From the NCBI GenBank assembly GCA_963971405.1, contig OZ020486.1, positions 9,199,419 to 9,263,418 of the forward strand: a stretch of 64,000 nt of DNA, in the 5' to 3' direction. Shown here one piece after another: positions 42,721 through 54,475 of the stretch; the stretch's first letter is position 1, and each line of letters opens with the position of its first letter. A program made the translations under genes and the position numbers. The notes beneath the pieces were generated by a model. It did no database searches. It saw nothing but the letters and a program-made list of their open reading frames with translations, and was not told the origin of the DNA. The stretch comes from Psococerastis gibbosa (lineage: Eukaryota > Arthropoda > Insecta > Psocodea > Psocidae).

Positions 42721-43552
42721 TGTTTGACGTTAGTATAAAGACCTTCGGAAGTTGAACGTCCGCAACAGGAGAAGACTGCCTCGACGATGAGTGGTGGAAT
42801 GATGTGGTTGCAGGAGCCAAGGTTCTTAACGGACTGAAGAGGGCCAGCATATAAGCTTGTTATTAAATGAAAAGTTGGCGGGCCTCCGTCGTGGCCCGTG
42901 CCAAAACTAATATTCGTGGTGACGTCACGCTATGAGTCGTCCCCCGGTTTCCGGAGTCTGCCATTTTTTTTTTTTTTATATTTTATGTTTTTGAGGTCGG
43001 CTCCGTGGAAAATATTGTATTGGGATCTTTACCAAGTTTCGATTTCTGAACGTTTTCTCTAAGCTTTCATTGAATGTCACTAGCCTATAGAGACCCAAAC
43101 GCCATACAGGCTGATGACTCATTATAGGCCTATGCGTGGATGCTAGTACCCATATATTATGTTCTTCTGTGCTAGAACCTATTCCGCACGGAGACTTTTT
43201 AAAGGTTGATGGGAACCTCCCTATACATACACTATACCATTGAATATATAACACTATAGAAAGGCCCCTGCATTTACGATTCCATTCTATAGAAACGCGA
43301 ACTAAGATGATACTTGGCAGCGAACTGTTGCTCAACGCAAGCACCACCCGCGGAGCTTCATACCTGGGTCCAGCTAGGGGTTGCAAGCCACATTGTACAC
43401 TTCCTTATCCCTCTTTCAGAACAGGGCCAGGTACAGCATTTACTCATTTAGAAAGCACTGAGCAGTTCACGGGCCTCGTTCATTTATACTTAAATGTTTC
43501 AAGATAATTATAAGTCCAATACGTGCATTACTGTGTGTGTTTTTTTCTTTAC
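42721..43552. other. Unassigned sequence upstream of GRIP
   Basis: No recognised gene or repeat. A minus-strand open frame of 136 codons (42,976-43,386) has no motif I know and no clear splice context. The GRIP promoter may lie somewhere between 41,806 and this region if there is no further upstream exon. Confidence 0.35.
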
Positions 43553-45017
43553 ATCTCTAAGAATCGGTCCGAGTTTATTCGAACATGCTTTCCAATTTAT
43601 CAAAATTAGCAGATAGAGAAAATGAATAATTTCATGGTAAATAATTTTCCTATAGTTACATTTCCGATATTTCGGGGGGGGGGGGGGGGGTTGTAGCACC
43701 TGATGTCACTGGAGATGAGTTAAATTCTAGATAGGTCAGACCAACACAATACCACACAGCAATAATGGCAGGGCACGCAATGCATTTAAGCGTAAATTTT
43801 CTATCATTTTTTCAAAAACCAAAATTTTTGCTCAAAACCAAATGGTTTTTTGGGAAAGCAACCTGTCCGGTTTCGTTAATCAATTTAACACCTAAAACAT
43901 GCCTGAAGGTAGAAATAATCAATAGAAAGGTACCGAGAAAAATTATTTTTTAACAATTTTTCATGAAAATTGAGTTATTTTAATTTTTTTACCCCCAGAA
44001 GCAAACTATCAAGGGGCAAGCGACCCCCTGCATTTTGTTAACATTAATAACGACTACAAGATATGTGAATTTAAAAGAAATCGTTGGAGCCGTTTTGGCG
44101 AAATCATTTTTTAGACGTTTTTTTGGAGTTTTTTGAGAATGAAACCCCCCCAAATTGAGTTAGCCCAAAATAAAAAGAACCGGTCCGAGTTTACTCGAAC
44201 ATGCTTTCCAATTTATAAAAATTAGTAGATAGAGAAAATGAGTAATTTCATGGTAAATAATTTTCCAAGGTTAAATTTCCGATATCTTGGGGGGGGGGGG
44301 GGTTGTCCACCTGACGTCACTCGTCACTGGTGGTGAGGTACATTCTAGATAGGTCAGACCAACACATTACCACACAGCAATACTGGCAGGGCACGTGAGC
44401 GTGAATTTTCTATCATTTAAAAAAAAAAAAACAATTTTTTGTACAAAACAAAATACTTTTTTGGGAAAGCAACCTGTCCGGTTTCGTTACTCAATTTAAC
44501 AACTAAAACATACCTGGTCGAAATCATCGATAGAAAGGTGTCGCAGAAATTTTTTTTAGTCATTTTTCTTTAAAATTTAGTCATTTTTATTTTTTTACCC
44601 CCAGAAGCAAACTATCAAGGGGCAAGCGACCCCCTGAATTTCATCAATATTAACAACAATTACAATATATGTGAATTTAAAAGAAATCGTTGGAGCCGTT
44701 TCTGGGAAATAATTTTTTTAGACGTTTTTTTGAAGTTTTTTGAAAATAAACCCCCCCCCCCCAAATTGAGTTATCCCAAAATAAAATAAAATAAAATGGT
44801 CCCGAGGCATGATTTTTGTGAACTTACATGCCTAATTTCATCAAAATCGACCGACTAGTTTACCCGGAAATCGACGCACAGACAGACAGACCGACAGACA
44901 GACAGACAGACATTTCGTAAAAACCACTTTTTTGGGTTCCTGGGACCTTAAAACGTGTAAATCCGTTGAAATCTCGGAATCGAAAATTTCGACCGTCACA
45001 AAGCTTTCCTTATACTA
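43553..45017 (+). repeat. ~830-bp repeat family, two direct copies (one 3'-truncated)
   Basis: Copy 1 (43,563-44,175) stops after 'cccaaaataaaaa'. Copy 2 (44,176-45,017) follows directly and is complete to the terminal 'aaagctttccttatactacg' hairpin. Shared order: 'ccggtccgagtttactcgaa', a poly-G tract of variable length (43,674-43,690; 44,289-44,302), 'gataggtcagaccaacaca', 'gggaaagcaacctgtccgg', 'agaagcaaactatcaaggg', 'gaatttaaaagaaatcgttgg', 'gacagacagacatttcgtaa', 'cgtgtaaatccgttg'. Noncoding. Confidence 0.85.
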
Positions 45018-45024
45018 CGTATAA

Positions 45025-45540
45025 ATATCACACCTCGGGACTATTTTTTTTATTTTGGGCTAACTCAATTTGGGGGGGTTTTATTCTCAAAATACTCCAA
45101 AAAAAACGTCTAAAAAAATTATTTCTCAAAAACGGCTCCAACGATTTCTTTTAAATTCACATATATTGTAGTCGTTATTAATGTTTATAAAATGCGGGGG
45201 GTCGCTTGCCCCTTGATAGTTTGCTTCGGGGGGTAAAAAAATAAAAATAACTAAATTTTAATGAGAAATGACTAAAAAATAATTTTTCTGCGCAACCTTT
45301 CTATCGTTGATTTCTACCTTCAGGCATGTTTTAGGTGTTAAATTGAGTAACTAAACCGGATAGGTTGCTCTCCCAAAAAAATATTTGATTTTGCACAAAA
45401 AATTATTTTTTGAAAAAATGATAGAAAATTCACGGTCAAATGCATTGCGTGCCCTGCCATTATTCCTGTGGGGTAATGTGTTGTCTGACCGGTCTAGAAT
45501 ATGCAATGCCATCGATTAATTCAGTGCTTTGGGGTAGGTG
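45025..45540 (-). repeat. ~830-bp repeat family, inverted copy
   Basis: Reads as the reverse complement of the 5' two thirds of copy 2, separated from it by only a few bases, so 44,176-45,540 forms a large imperfect hairpin. It ends around 45,490-45,540 with 'gtaatgtgttgtctgacc'. Confidence 0.8.
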
Positions 45541-45689
45541 ATATCCTAGGCGATTGCCAGAGGGGGTCCTTGGGTTCCGGACCCCCCCCCCCCTACCCAA
45601 ATGGTTACAGCATACACTAGATAGAATGGAGTTTTATAGATTTCTAAATTTATTGAGGTTACCCCACCTCCAGTGACGTCAGGTGATCC

Positions 45690-45785
45690 CGGGCCTTCCT
45701 AGTTGAGAGTAAGAGAGGGCTTTATAGCCCTAACTCCGCTAGGTTGTTTTAGTCATAGAAACAACAACAAAATTCTTTATTTATT
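45690..45785 (+). mobile_element. SINE family 1 fragment
   Basis: 'ccttcctagttgagagtaag', 'agagggctttatagccct' and 'aactccgctaggttg' match the body and 3' end of the SINE at 12,240-12,428 in inverted orientation. The tRNA-like head is absent, so the copy is 5'-truncated. It ends in an A/T-rich tail. Confidence 0.7.
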
Positions 45786-46372
45786 GCTCTCCAATTTATA
45801 CGTAGTACCTATATAAGGAAAGCTTTGTCATGGTCGAAATTTTCGATTGCGAGATTTCAACAGATTTACACGTTTTGAGGTCCCAGGAACCCAAAAAAGT
45901 GGTTTTTACAAAATGTCTGTCTATCGCTCTGTCCGCCTGTCTGCCACTCTGTCTGTTCATCGATTTCTGGGCAAACTACTCGGTTAATTTAAAAGAAATT
46001 TAACATGTAGGTTCACAAAAATCATACCTCGTGACCGTTTTTTTCTATCATCTTTTAAAAAAATAATTTTTTGCACAAAAATAATTTTTTTTGGGAAAGC
46101 AACCTGTCCGGTTTCGTTACTCAATATAACACCTTAAACATGCCTGAAAGTAGAAATCAACGAAAATTATTTGTTATAGTCATTTTTCCTTAATATTTTT
46201 TTTTATATTTTTTACCCCCAGAAGCAAACTATCTTGCGGCAAGCGACCTCCCGCATTTTATTAACATTAATATTGACTACAATATATATGAATTTAAAAG
46301 AAATCGTTGGAACCGCTTTTGAGAAATAATTTTTTTAAACGTTTTTTTTTAGTTTTTTGAGAAAGACTGCGG
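45786..46372. repeat. ~830-bp repeat family, further inverted and direct pieces
   Basis: 45,786-46,040 is the inverted 3' end of the family (terminal hairpin, 'aaccactttttt' block reversed, reversed CAGA tract). At 46,041 the sequence switches directly to the forward orientation and runs to 46,372 ('gttttttgagaaag'). A second back-to-back hairpin arrangement in the cluster. Confidence 0.75.
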
Positions 46373-46540
46373 GCAAACTTACAAATTTGGAAAAAATTGA
46401 AAACAAAAATGATCAATTGTTGAAAACCAGTGGAATGTGGTGTAAAAATAAATAAAGCATCATTGAAGATTTTCCGTCAATGACAAAATCAAATTTGAAG
46501 TATAATTGACCAGTGGAATAGCCGCCTTAGCATTATTCCA
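46373..46540 (+). mobile_element. Harbinger-like MITE end
   Basis: Ends 'gaccagtggaatagccgccttagc', the same right-end motif (GGAAT-GCCGCC followed by TTA) as the MITE at 34,158-34,415. The left end is not clearly defined. Confidence 0.45.
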
Positions 46541-46702
46541 ATTTGAATTTGAAGAAACTCTCACATACGGCTTCAAAATAATAATAGGTAGATTTAGTAT
46601 TTTACAATAGATCCATTAAGTCTAATTAAATCATCTGCAATTCCAAAATAAGCTATTGATGGAAAGCCTATGCTGAGCAGAAGTACAATGCTAGGTCAAA
46701 TA

Positions 46703-47530
46703 AAAGAACCGGTCCGAGTTTACTCGAACATGCTTCCAATTTATCAACATTAGTAGATAGGGAATATGAGTAATTTCATGGTAAATGATTTTCCAGTTGT
46801 TAAATTTCCGATATCTCGGGGGGGGGGGGGGGGGGGGGTTGTCCACCTGACGTCACTGGAAGTGAGATAAATTCTAGATAGGTCAGACCAACACATTAAT
46901 TACCACACAGCAATAATGGCAGGAGCGCGAATTTTCTATCATTTTTTCAAAAAATAATTTTTTGTGCAAAATCAAATATTTTTTTGGGAGAGCAACCTAT
47001 CCGGTTTAGTTACTCAATTTAACACCTAAAACATGCCTGAATGTAGAAATCAACGATAGAAAGGTTTCGCAGAAAAATTATTTTTTAGTCATTTCTCATT
47101 AAAATTTAGTTATTTTTATTTTTTTACCCCCAGAAGCAAACTATCAAGGGGCAAGCGACCCCCCGCAATTTGTCAGCATTAACAACAACTACAATATATG
47201 AGAATTTAAAAGAAATCGTTGGAGTCATTTTTGAGAAATAATTTTTTTAGACGTTTTTTGGGAGTTTTTTGTGAATAAAACCCCCCCCCAAATTGAATTG
47301 GCCCAAAATAAAAAAAACGATTCCGAGGTATGATTTTTGTAAACCTACATGCTAAATTTCATCAAAATCGACTGCTTAGTTTGCCCGGAAATCGATGCAC
47401 AGGCAGACAGACAGACAGACATTTCGTAAAAACCACTTTTTTGGGTTCCTGAAAACGTGTAAATCCGTTGAAATCTCGGAATCGATAATTTCGGCCATCA
47501 CAAAGCTTTCCTTATACTACGTATAAATTG
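46703..47530 (+). repeat. ~830-bp repeat family, best-preserved copy
   Basis: About 828 bp from 'aagaaccggtccgagtttac' to the 'ctttccttatactacgtat' hairpin region. It includes a poly-G run (46,819-46,839) and a (CAGA)n tract (47,402-47,420). No ORF of any length crosses it. The 3' terminal stem (GCTTTCCTTATAC pairing with GTATAA...GGAAAGC in other copies) is a constant feature of the family. Transposon class cannot be decided from sequence alone. Confidence 0.85.
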
Positions 47531-50122
47531 GTAAGTAATAAAATATGTACAGTATATACCACTGGCCATTATTAAAGTAGGCAGCCAATTGAAGGGGCAG
47601 GAAGAAATTGAGAGTATTGCATAGTGAGGGTATTTAGACCGTCCCTGGTAAAGATGTGACGAGTTGGACCCTGACGAATTGCACAATGGGCTGACACCAG
47701 CGGGACGTCCGACCTTTTTTCTAGTTTGTAGGTTTTTCACCAGAAAAGCCTGTTTGCAATATTTGACCGTCGTGACCATTCTATAGTGTTATATATTCAA
47801 TGACTATACATACATACATACATGAGTTGATGTCAATAAAATTTCCTACACAAGGTAGGCTACCTTAGCTTATAGGTTAAAAATAATAATTAAATGTTTT
47901 TTGCATGAAAAAATTTAAATATTGAAACATAAATTAATAAATGTCTTTAACAACTGTGGATTACAAGAGCAAATACGCCGGCACACATGGGTGACCTTAA
48001 AATGACGTCACATTTCGTATTGGGTGTTGGGGGGCTACTCCGCCGCGTCACATCCTACAGTCACGTGACCCGACTTTAACCATCAAACTTAAATTGATGG
48101 CCCCTACTAAATAATTTTTTTTTAAAAGGAAAAACATAATTTTAAGGGGCCTAAAATAAATCAAAAACTACATTAAAATAGGGTTTCGAAAATTGTCAAC
48201 CTATTGACTAGCTGAGACAAGCTTACCATTGACACATTATAACAGGCGTAAGCATGACTTCTCGTAAGTTCTGGTATGAGTCTCCACTTAAGTATACTTT
48301 ACTTCGCCAGTGAATGGACCCCAAAGTGGATGCTATAGCGTCTTTGGGGGAGATATAGAGGGCTCTTGAGTTATATTGTTGAATAACTGATTTCGCAGCA
48401 GAAATTCGCAAGCCCCCCATCACGAGTGTAATTAGGTAGGCTAATCTCTTTTAAGCATATGCCGATTCAATCGGTCTATTCTCATTATATTCTTTGGTAC
48501 AGTACAGTAATTAATGAGGCTATATAATTTTAAGAGGAATAAATGTTGCGTTCAGGCGGACTTTTGACAGTTTTTAAGAGAGATGGTGTGGTAGAAGACT
48601 CAACACTGTTTTGGTAATTTTATTGGTAGACCAGTTATTTAAATTTGTTATTTTATTATCTTACGTTGCAGCCTAGGTACGGTACCATGTTTAAATTTAG
48701 TACCAATTTATTATCAACCAACTCCCCAGGGAACATTGAACATACATATATATGTAAATTATAAATTATTATCATATTTATAACTATTCATTATACTTAG
48801 TTTATTCTATTATTCCATTATTATTATTATTATGATTTACAAAATGGTGTTATGCCTAAAGAGGTGTTGAAAATGACTGTTATTCAATTCTTTTATAGCT
48901 GTATGTAAAACATCTTTCTTCTTTTATCTTTTATTTGTCTGTAATATATTGTAATTGTGATTATGTAACAATATAATAAATTTTTTATAGATTGAATCGT
49001 ATAACGTCGTACTGATTTATTACAAAATTGAATAAGTCATTTTCAGCACCTCTTTAAGCATAACACCATTTTGTAAATCATAATAATAATAATAATGGAA
49101 TAATAGAATAAACTAAGTATAATGAATTATTATATATATGATAATAATTTATAATTTACATATATATATATAGCCTACTGTAGGATACTAACCGTCTTTC
49201 TTGGAATATATGCATGTGGTTGCCAATATCTGCCCCCTACCCCTAATTTCGCTTTAAGAAATTAAAAAATAATAATAAACCCCTAACAGAAAAAGAAAAT
49301 ATTTTCAAAAGTATTTATGCAACATTATTATAATAATAAAATTAATACCTACCTCTTTCAGTCCAGCATAATAATAAATCCAAAGTAATACGTGCCGTAA
49401 CAATATCAATGAAAAAAAGATTTGATTCGAGTCGGGCCCTTGTTGTTAAAAAAAAAAACACTTTCGCGCCACAATATACCTAAACCACTGTCACCTATAA
49501 AAGCAAACAAGCATTATGACAGAAGACACACAACATACACCGGTCGTGGGTTCAGGGGCGGTAACAAAGCTACTAAGACAAATTGTTTGGAAGATGAGCA
49601 AAACACGAGGACAGCACGGAGGCGCGGGACAGTGGTTAATTTTAGAGACACTAATTGAGAAAAGGAGGGGTGTGCGTAGCGCGAAACAAGATGACCAAAC
49701 ACCCAGTCGTAAGCTCGAACAAGAGCGGAGTCATTTTAGATTTGAGCAGAGTTTGAAAATACCGCGATGGCTCCTCAAATTATTTCCACGGCTATTAGCC
49801 AGTCTATTCAGCATCTCAGCTGCGATAGAATGGACCACTTTATTAACATATTCTCTCTGATTTCTACCTGTGTGCTGACCTGACTGGGAAATGGCCGTTT
49901 GCAAGTGGATGGCATTGGGAGCTAGAGCCCAGAACGATAACAAAATGATCAGCGCCCTATTGAATAATGATTACTAAACATTTACTGGTACCGTATAGTA
50001 CCTAGGCCACATAAGTTTACTTACTCCGATGGCCGAAGACGCAAAGATTCCCGAGCTCGAGTTGGAAGGGCATCACACTTGTAGCCTACTGCACTTTGTA
50101 CCGTATCAAGTATGGATATAAT
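47531..50122. other. Gene-poor spacer
   Basis: Apart from the foldback at 48,745-49,171 nothing is identified. A block at about 48,205-48,260 ('agacaagcttaccattgaca', 'ggcgtaagcatgact') is the inverse of blocks at 31,036-31,085 and, more weakly, 29,566-29,605, so it is another short dispersed repeat. A plus-strand open frame at 49,516-49,860 has no recognisable motif. Confidence 0.4.
48745..49171. mobile_element. Foldback element with ~150-bp arms
   Basis: Left arm 48,745-48,895 and right arm 49,022-49,171 are near-perfect reverse complements: 'tacttagtttattctattat' versus 'ataatagaataaactaagta', 'acaaaatggtgttatgccta' versus 'taagcataacaccattttgt'. A 125-bp AT-rich loop separates them. No ORF. 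Class unknown. Confidence 0.8.
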
Positions 50123-50138
50123 AATAGAATCAGAATTA

Positions 50139-52568
50139 CTTACTTTACTTTATCCGCGCCTTATCCCTTCGGAGGGGTCGGCGACTTGGACATTCTTCTT
50201 CCACGCAATACGGTTTTCGGTGTCCTCTATGGTCAGGTTCAAGGTACTCAGGTCTTGTGCTACCTTCGCCTCCAGGGTCAGCTTGGGTCGGCCTCTCGGT
50301 CTCCTGCCCTCCACGACGTAGTTCTCCACTCGGTACAACAGGTGTCCATCTTCCCTCCGTTTTGTATGTCCCCACCATGCCAGGCGCCGTTCTCTCGCCT
50401 TATCTACAATGCTGGCTGTACTAAGATTTGCCCTGATGTCTTCATTCCTCCTCCTATCAGACAGCTTGCAGCCGATCGAATACCGGAGCATCCTCATCTC
50501 TGCGACATGTAAAAGGTTTTCTTCGCATTTCTTTAATGGCCAACATTCCGCACCATACAGCATTGCAGGTCTCACCACCTGCTTGTAAATTCTGCCTTTG
50601 AATTTTTTGGTCATTTTCTTGTCTTTCAGAATTCCAGACATATCTCGCCATTTGCTCCACCCAACATTAATCCTGGCTCTCACATCATCTTCACAGCCCC
50701 CGTTTTCGTTTAGGAACGATCCTAGGTATTTAAACGTCGTCGCCTTCTGGAGTTCCTGGTCATCTATTCGGATTGTTCCTGCCTCTTGTGTAACGCATTC
50801 CATATACTCAGTTTTCTTTCGGTTCACTTTTAATCCTTGGTCTTCCATGATCTCCACTCATCTTTGGAGGGCCCTTTCTGCTTCTTCTCGGGAATCCGAT
50901 ACTAACAGGATATCGTCCGCAAACAACAGACTTTGTGGGGCTTCACCCTGGATTGTTCCCGTAACCACATCCATTATCAAAACGAAAATCAAAGGACTTA
51001 GAGAGGATCCCTGGTGTAGCCCGAAGGTAACGTCGAAGGCGGGTCCCATACCAGCTGCACTCCGCACCTTCGTCACTGAATCACGGTACATATCCTGAAC
51101 CAACTGAATGTACTTCTCTGGCACACCTTTTGCCCGCAGCGCCTCCCAGATAAGACCGCGGGGGATTCTGTCATATGCCTTCTCTAGATCAATGAAAACA
51201 AAGTGGATTGGACTCAGTCTTTCACGATGCTTTTCTTGGAGTTTTCTAGCGATGTATATCCCGTCAGTTGTACCTCTTCCAGGCATAAAGCCAAGCTGGT
51301 TTTCGGATATAGTGTCTTTTGCCAGGGCACGTATTCTCTTCTCCACCACTCTTTCGAGCCATTTCATTGCGTGGCACAGGAGCTTAATAGGTCGGTAATT
51401 TTCACAGCTCTGGACATCTCCCTTCCGCTTGTAAATTGGCACCACCACACTTTCTCTCCATCGCTTGGGCATCGGTCCGCCGCTCACTATCAAGTTGAAA
51501 AGATGGGCTATGAGGGCCAAAGTATCTTCGCTCAAACTTTTGAAAGCTTCGATCGGGATCCCATCGGGGCCCGCTGCTTTCCCGCATTGAAACGCATTCA
51601 TAGCATCAGTTAACTCTGCCATTGTTATAGGTGGGATTTCCGCCTCATTTGCTCTGGCTTCGGGTAGCGGATTTCTTGGGTAGCCCTCGTTCATCACACC
51701 TTGAAAATACTCGGTCCATCTCGCTTTGATCTCGCTTTTGTCTGTAAGAACCCGTCCATCTGCACTTTTGACACACACAACTGCTTCCAGATCTTGCGTT
51801 TCTTTCTGGCGACACTTTGCGATTTTAAAAATAGCTTGCTCGCCCTCTTTAGTGCCAAGATTTCGATACCAATCGTCAGTTGCTCTCCCTCTTGCCAGCG
51901 CTATCTCTTTCCTTGCAGCCTTCTTAGCTCTTTTATAACTTTCTTTGGCTATAGCCGTTTTATTTGCTTGCCAGGCCCTGTAGGCTTCCTTTTTTACTTT
52001 CAGCGCACTCTGCACCTCACACCACCACCACGTATCCCGCTCCATCGCCTTTCCACCCTTTGTCTTCCCGAGCACTTCTTCCCCCGCTATTAGGATTCCA
52101 GACTCCAAGCTGTTCCAGATTTCCTCGATATTTTGCGGGTCAATATCCTCTACAAGTTGCCTCACTCGGATGGCGAACGCTGCTCTCTCTTCCACTCTTT
52201 TCAGCTTATGCCATTTCATCTTGGGCTCAACGTGCCTCTTTGTCTTTTTTCTTCCCATTAGGACCATATCGCAGACCAATAGACGATGCTGGTCAAAAAC
52301 ACAAATGCCTGGTATTACTTTGCAATCCTCGATGGTTTTCTTGTGTTCTTGCCGAACTAACACATAATCAATCTGTGACTGGTATGGGCCACTTTTGTAC
52401 GTCACTAGGTGTTCCTACTTCTTCATAAATTGCGTGTTCGCAATCCACAACTGATGCGCAACCGCCCATTGTAGTATTCTTTCTCCACTTGCATTTTTAG
52501 ACCCATAGCCATGCCCTCCATGCACTTCTTCATAGAGGGCATGGCTATGGGTCTAAAAATGCAAGTGG
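50139..52568 (-). mobile_element. 5'-truncated RTE-like LINE with inverted 5' foldback
   Basis: Bounded by a perfect 16-bp duplication aatagaatcagaatta (50,123-50,138 and 52,569-52,584). The 3' end (low coordinates) has an AAGT-type tail. The element contains the last part of the endonuclease, the whole reverse transcriptase and the C-terminal region, but lacks the 5' portion of the endonuclease. At the truncated end, about 33 bp (cacttgcatttttagaccca..., 52,486-52,518) reappear as a perfect inverted copy at 52,535-52,568 inside the duplication, so the foldback arose during insertion. Confidence 0.85.
50150..52405 (-). pseudogene. LINE endonuclease tail and reverse transcriptase, one in-frame stop
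   Basis: Continuous frame broken once by TGA at 50,858-50,860 where related proteins would be expected to continue. Features in order: end of the endonuclease (YQSQIDYVLVR, DQHRLLVCDM), reverse transcriptase (GKAAGPDGIPIEAFK, YKRKGDVQSCENYRPIKLL, GFMPGRGTTDGIY, FVFIDLEKAYDRIPR, GLHQGSSLSPLIFVL, LLFADDILLVSD), then the post-RT region (FKYLGSFLNENGG, RRLAWWGHTKRREDGH, GRRPRGRPKLT). Upstream of 52,405 the endonuclease frame is interrupted by another stop. Confidence 0.85.
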
Positions 52569-52584
52569 AATAGAATCAGAATTA

Positions 52585-53168
52585 ATATCAATTATAAGAA
52601 GATAAAGCAGAGTGCAACGAACTACTGTGTGTCGGACTGAATGAATCAGAATGAACTCAATTGTCTAGCTGATAGGCAGCTGTCCTTCCTTGCCTAGACA
52701 TGTTTCATCACAACAGCTATGCTTCCCTCGCAATAAGGGTTGTTTAACAAATAAGCTGATTATGCTCGCGTACACAGCAAACGCATCAACAACATAGATA
52801 ATGCTATTATGAACTACTCCGAACATAACAGTAATATATTAGTACTATACATGATATACATATAGTGTAACGGCATATTATATTTAATGACTTCTACTCA
52901 TATGCAGTAATAGGCCTAGATAGAAACTAAAAGTAAAACATCTATAGCAATTAATTAGACTGAGGGAACCATCGCGAGGTTCCGCGCAGCCCTTTAAAAC
53001 GCTGCTGTACCATTCGAACAGCGTACTTCTACGAGTCTGACATTTCCGTCAGAATCAGGAAATCTTTAAATACCAAGGGACCATCACAGAACAACATAAT
53101 ATGTATGGGGGCCATGTTCCAGGCATTGTTGCAGCATCTCTGATCCATATGACCTTTCTTCTTTGGTT
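52585..53168. other. Spacer, nothing recognised
   Basis: AT-rich sequence between two LINE remnants. No gene, RNA or repeat identified. Confidence 0.4.
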
Positions 53169-53608
53169 TCAATCTAACGATTGGTTTGCAGCAAATCTTT
53201 CCACCTCCTTCTCCACTCCTCCCTGTCTTGGGTCGTTCTCTTTATTCCAAAGTAGGTTCCGCATCTCGTATCTTCCTTGATGTCTTCTGCGTACGCCTTC
53301 CTTGGTCGCCCTCTTGCATTGATGCCTTCTATTATGGTGATTAGCAGTCCTTCTTGTCTGATCAGGTGACCCATCCATTTTGCTCTTCTTACCGAAATGG
53401 AGGTAAATAGGGATCTTTTATCATTTATGCTTTGAAGTACCTCTTCGTTCGTTATGTGGTCTCTCCCAGATATTTTCAACATTTTCCTATAGCACCACAT
53501 TTCGAAAGCCTCCAGCCTCCGCCCTACCAACTTGTAAATTATTTTTTGTCGCTTTAGGTCACTTCCTGGTGCCATACACGCCAGAACTATGCATATATAG
53601 CATAACAC
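53169..53608 (-). pseudogene. RTE-type LINE C-terminal fragment
   Basis: A 144-codon frame that matches the post-RT region of RTE-like elements: RRLEAFEMWCYRKMLKISGR, VRRAKWMGHLIRQEG, GRPRKAYAEDIK and a Trp-rich end (DREEWRRRWKDL). No RT core, so this is a severely 5'-truncated copy. The tail contains an accaaagaagaaagg stretch. Confidence 0.8.
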
Positions 53609-54314
53609 GTAAGCGATCCCATTCTTCAGGATGTGTTCGTAACTCCTCAGTTACGATAAAAGGAGCGGAAGCCATAGGTCCACCACACAAAGCTGATCAG
53701 GCTCTCAGGATTCGAATCTCAACAATTGTAAGACCCTAAGAAATGTTTAGAATTCAATAGACAATGCAAAGCATCAGACCCATAATCAGGATTTTATTTG
53801 CGACTGCGATCCTATAGGCTAGTATGTAGTGAACTGTCGCGCGTCTGGAAAGTTCAATTAATAGTCTGTCTAGTGTAATGACGGCATTTTGAGGGATAAC
53901 CCTCCCCAAAATAAAAAGCTGGGTCCGCCACTGCTCTGAACAGGCCATGACACGTAACTAGGGCCACGGTCGTCTCATCCATGCATGTCCCCTTGTACTT
54001 ATACTAGGTGTTTAAGCAAACGGTCATTCAATAGGCAAGTTAATTATTTCCTTGAAACCTGTTATAATAAACGATCAGTTATTATATTCAAACATCTAGA
54101 GAACACTAAAACTCTGTTGGAAATACTATTACAATGAAGACAAGTGCTTAAAGGGCCGAAACAAAAATCAAGATAAAATTAAAATAATACTACGTGAGTC
54201 CAAGGGGTCCGGACCCCCTCCGAAATAAAAGGGATTTACACTGGATGGAATGGACTTTCAATAATAAAATACGTTTAAAAAATTTGCCCCTTAATCAATG
54301 CCGATTTTTTGTTA
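53609..54314. other. Spacer, nothing recognised
   Basis: A B-box-like 'ggattcgaatctc' at about 53,708-53,720 may be a tRNA-derived SINE remnant. Otherwise no gene or repeat identified. Confidence 0.35.
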
Positions 54315-54475
54315 ATATAAATGGTAATCGCATGCATACAATTTATTAAAAGTATCCAATTTCAGTCGCCTCACCAAATTACGCAATACTTGCGTTGAGT
54401 TACGGTTCGTCTCCGATCGCATGATGTGTAGACTTGCACAAGTACAAACATACTACCAAACTACCACCAAAACCG
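54315..54475 (-). repeat. SINE-like family 2, copy 4
   Basis: 'ggtaatcgcatgcatacaat', 'gtcgcctca', 'gcgttgagttacgg', 'gtctccgatcgcatg' and 'cttgcacaagtac' match the minus-oriented copy at 25,688-25,845. Confidence 0.65.

Noticed and set aside
42976..43386. 136-codon minus-strand frame upstream of GRIP
   Set aside because: No known motif and no convincing link to GRIP exon phases.
49516..49860. 114-codon plus-strand frame
   Set aside because: No homology recognised; composition compatible with chance. Left as spacer.
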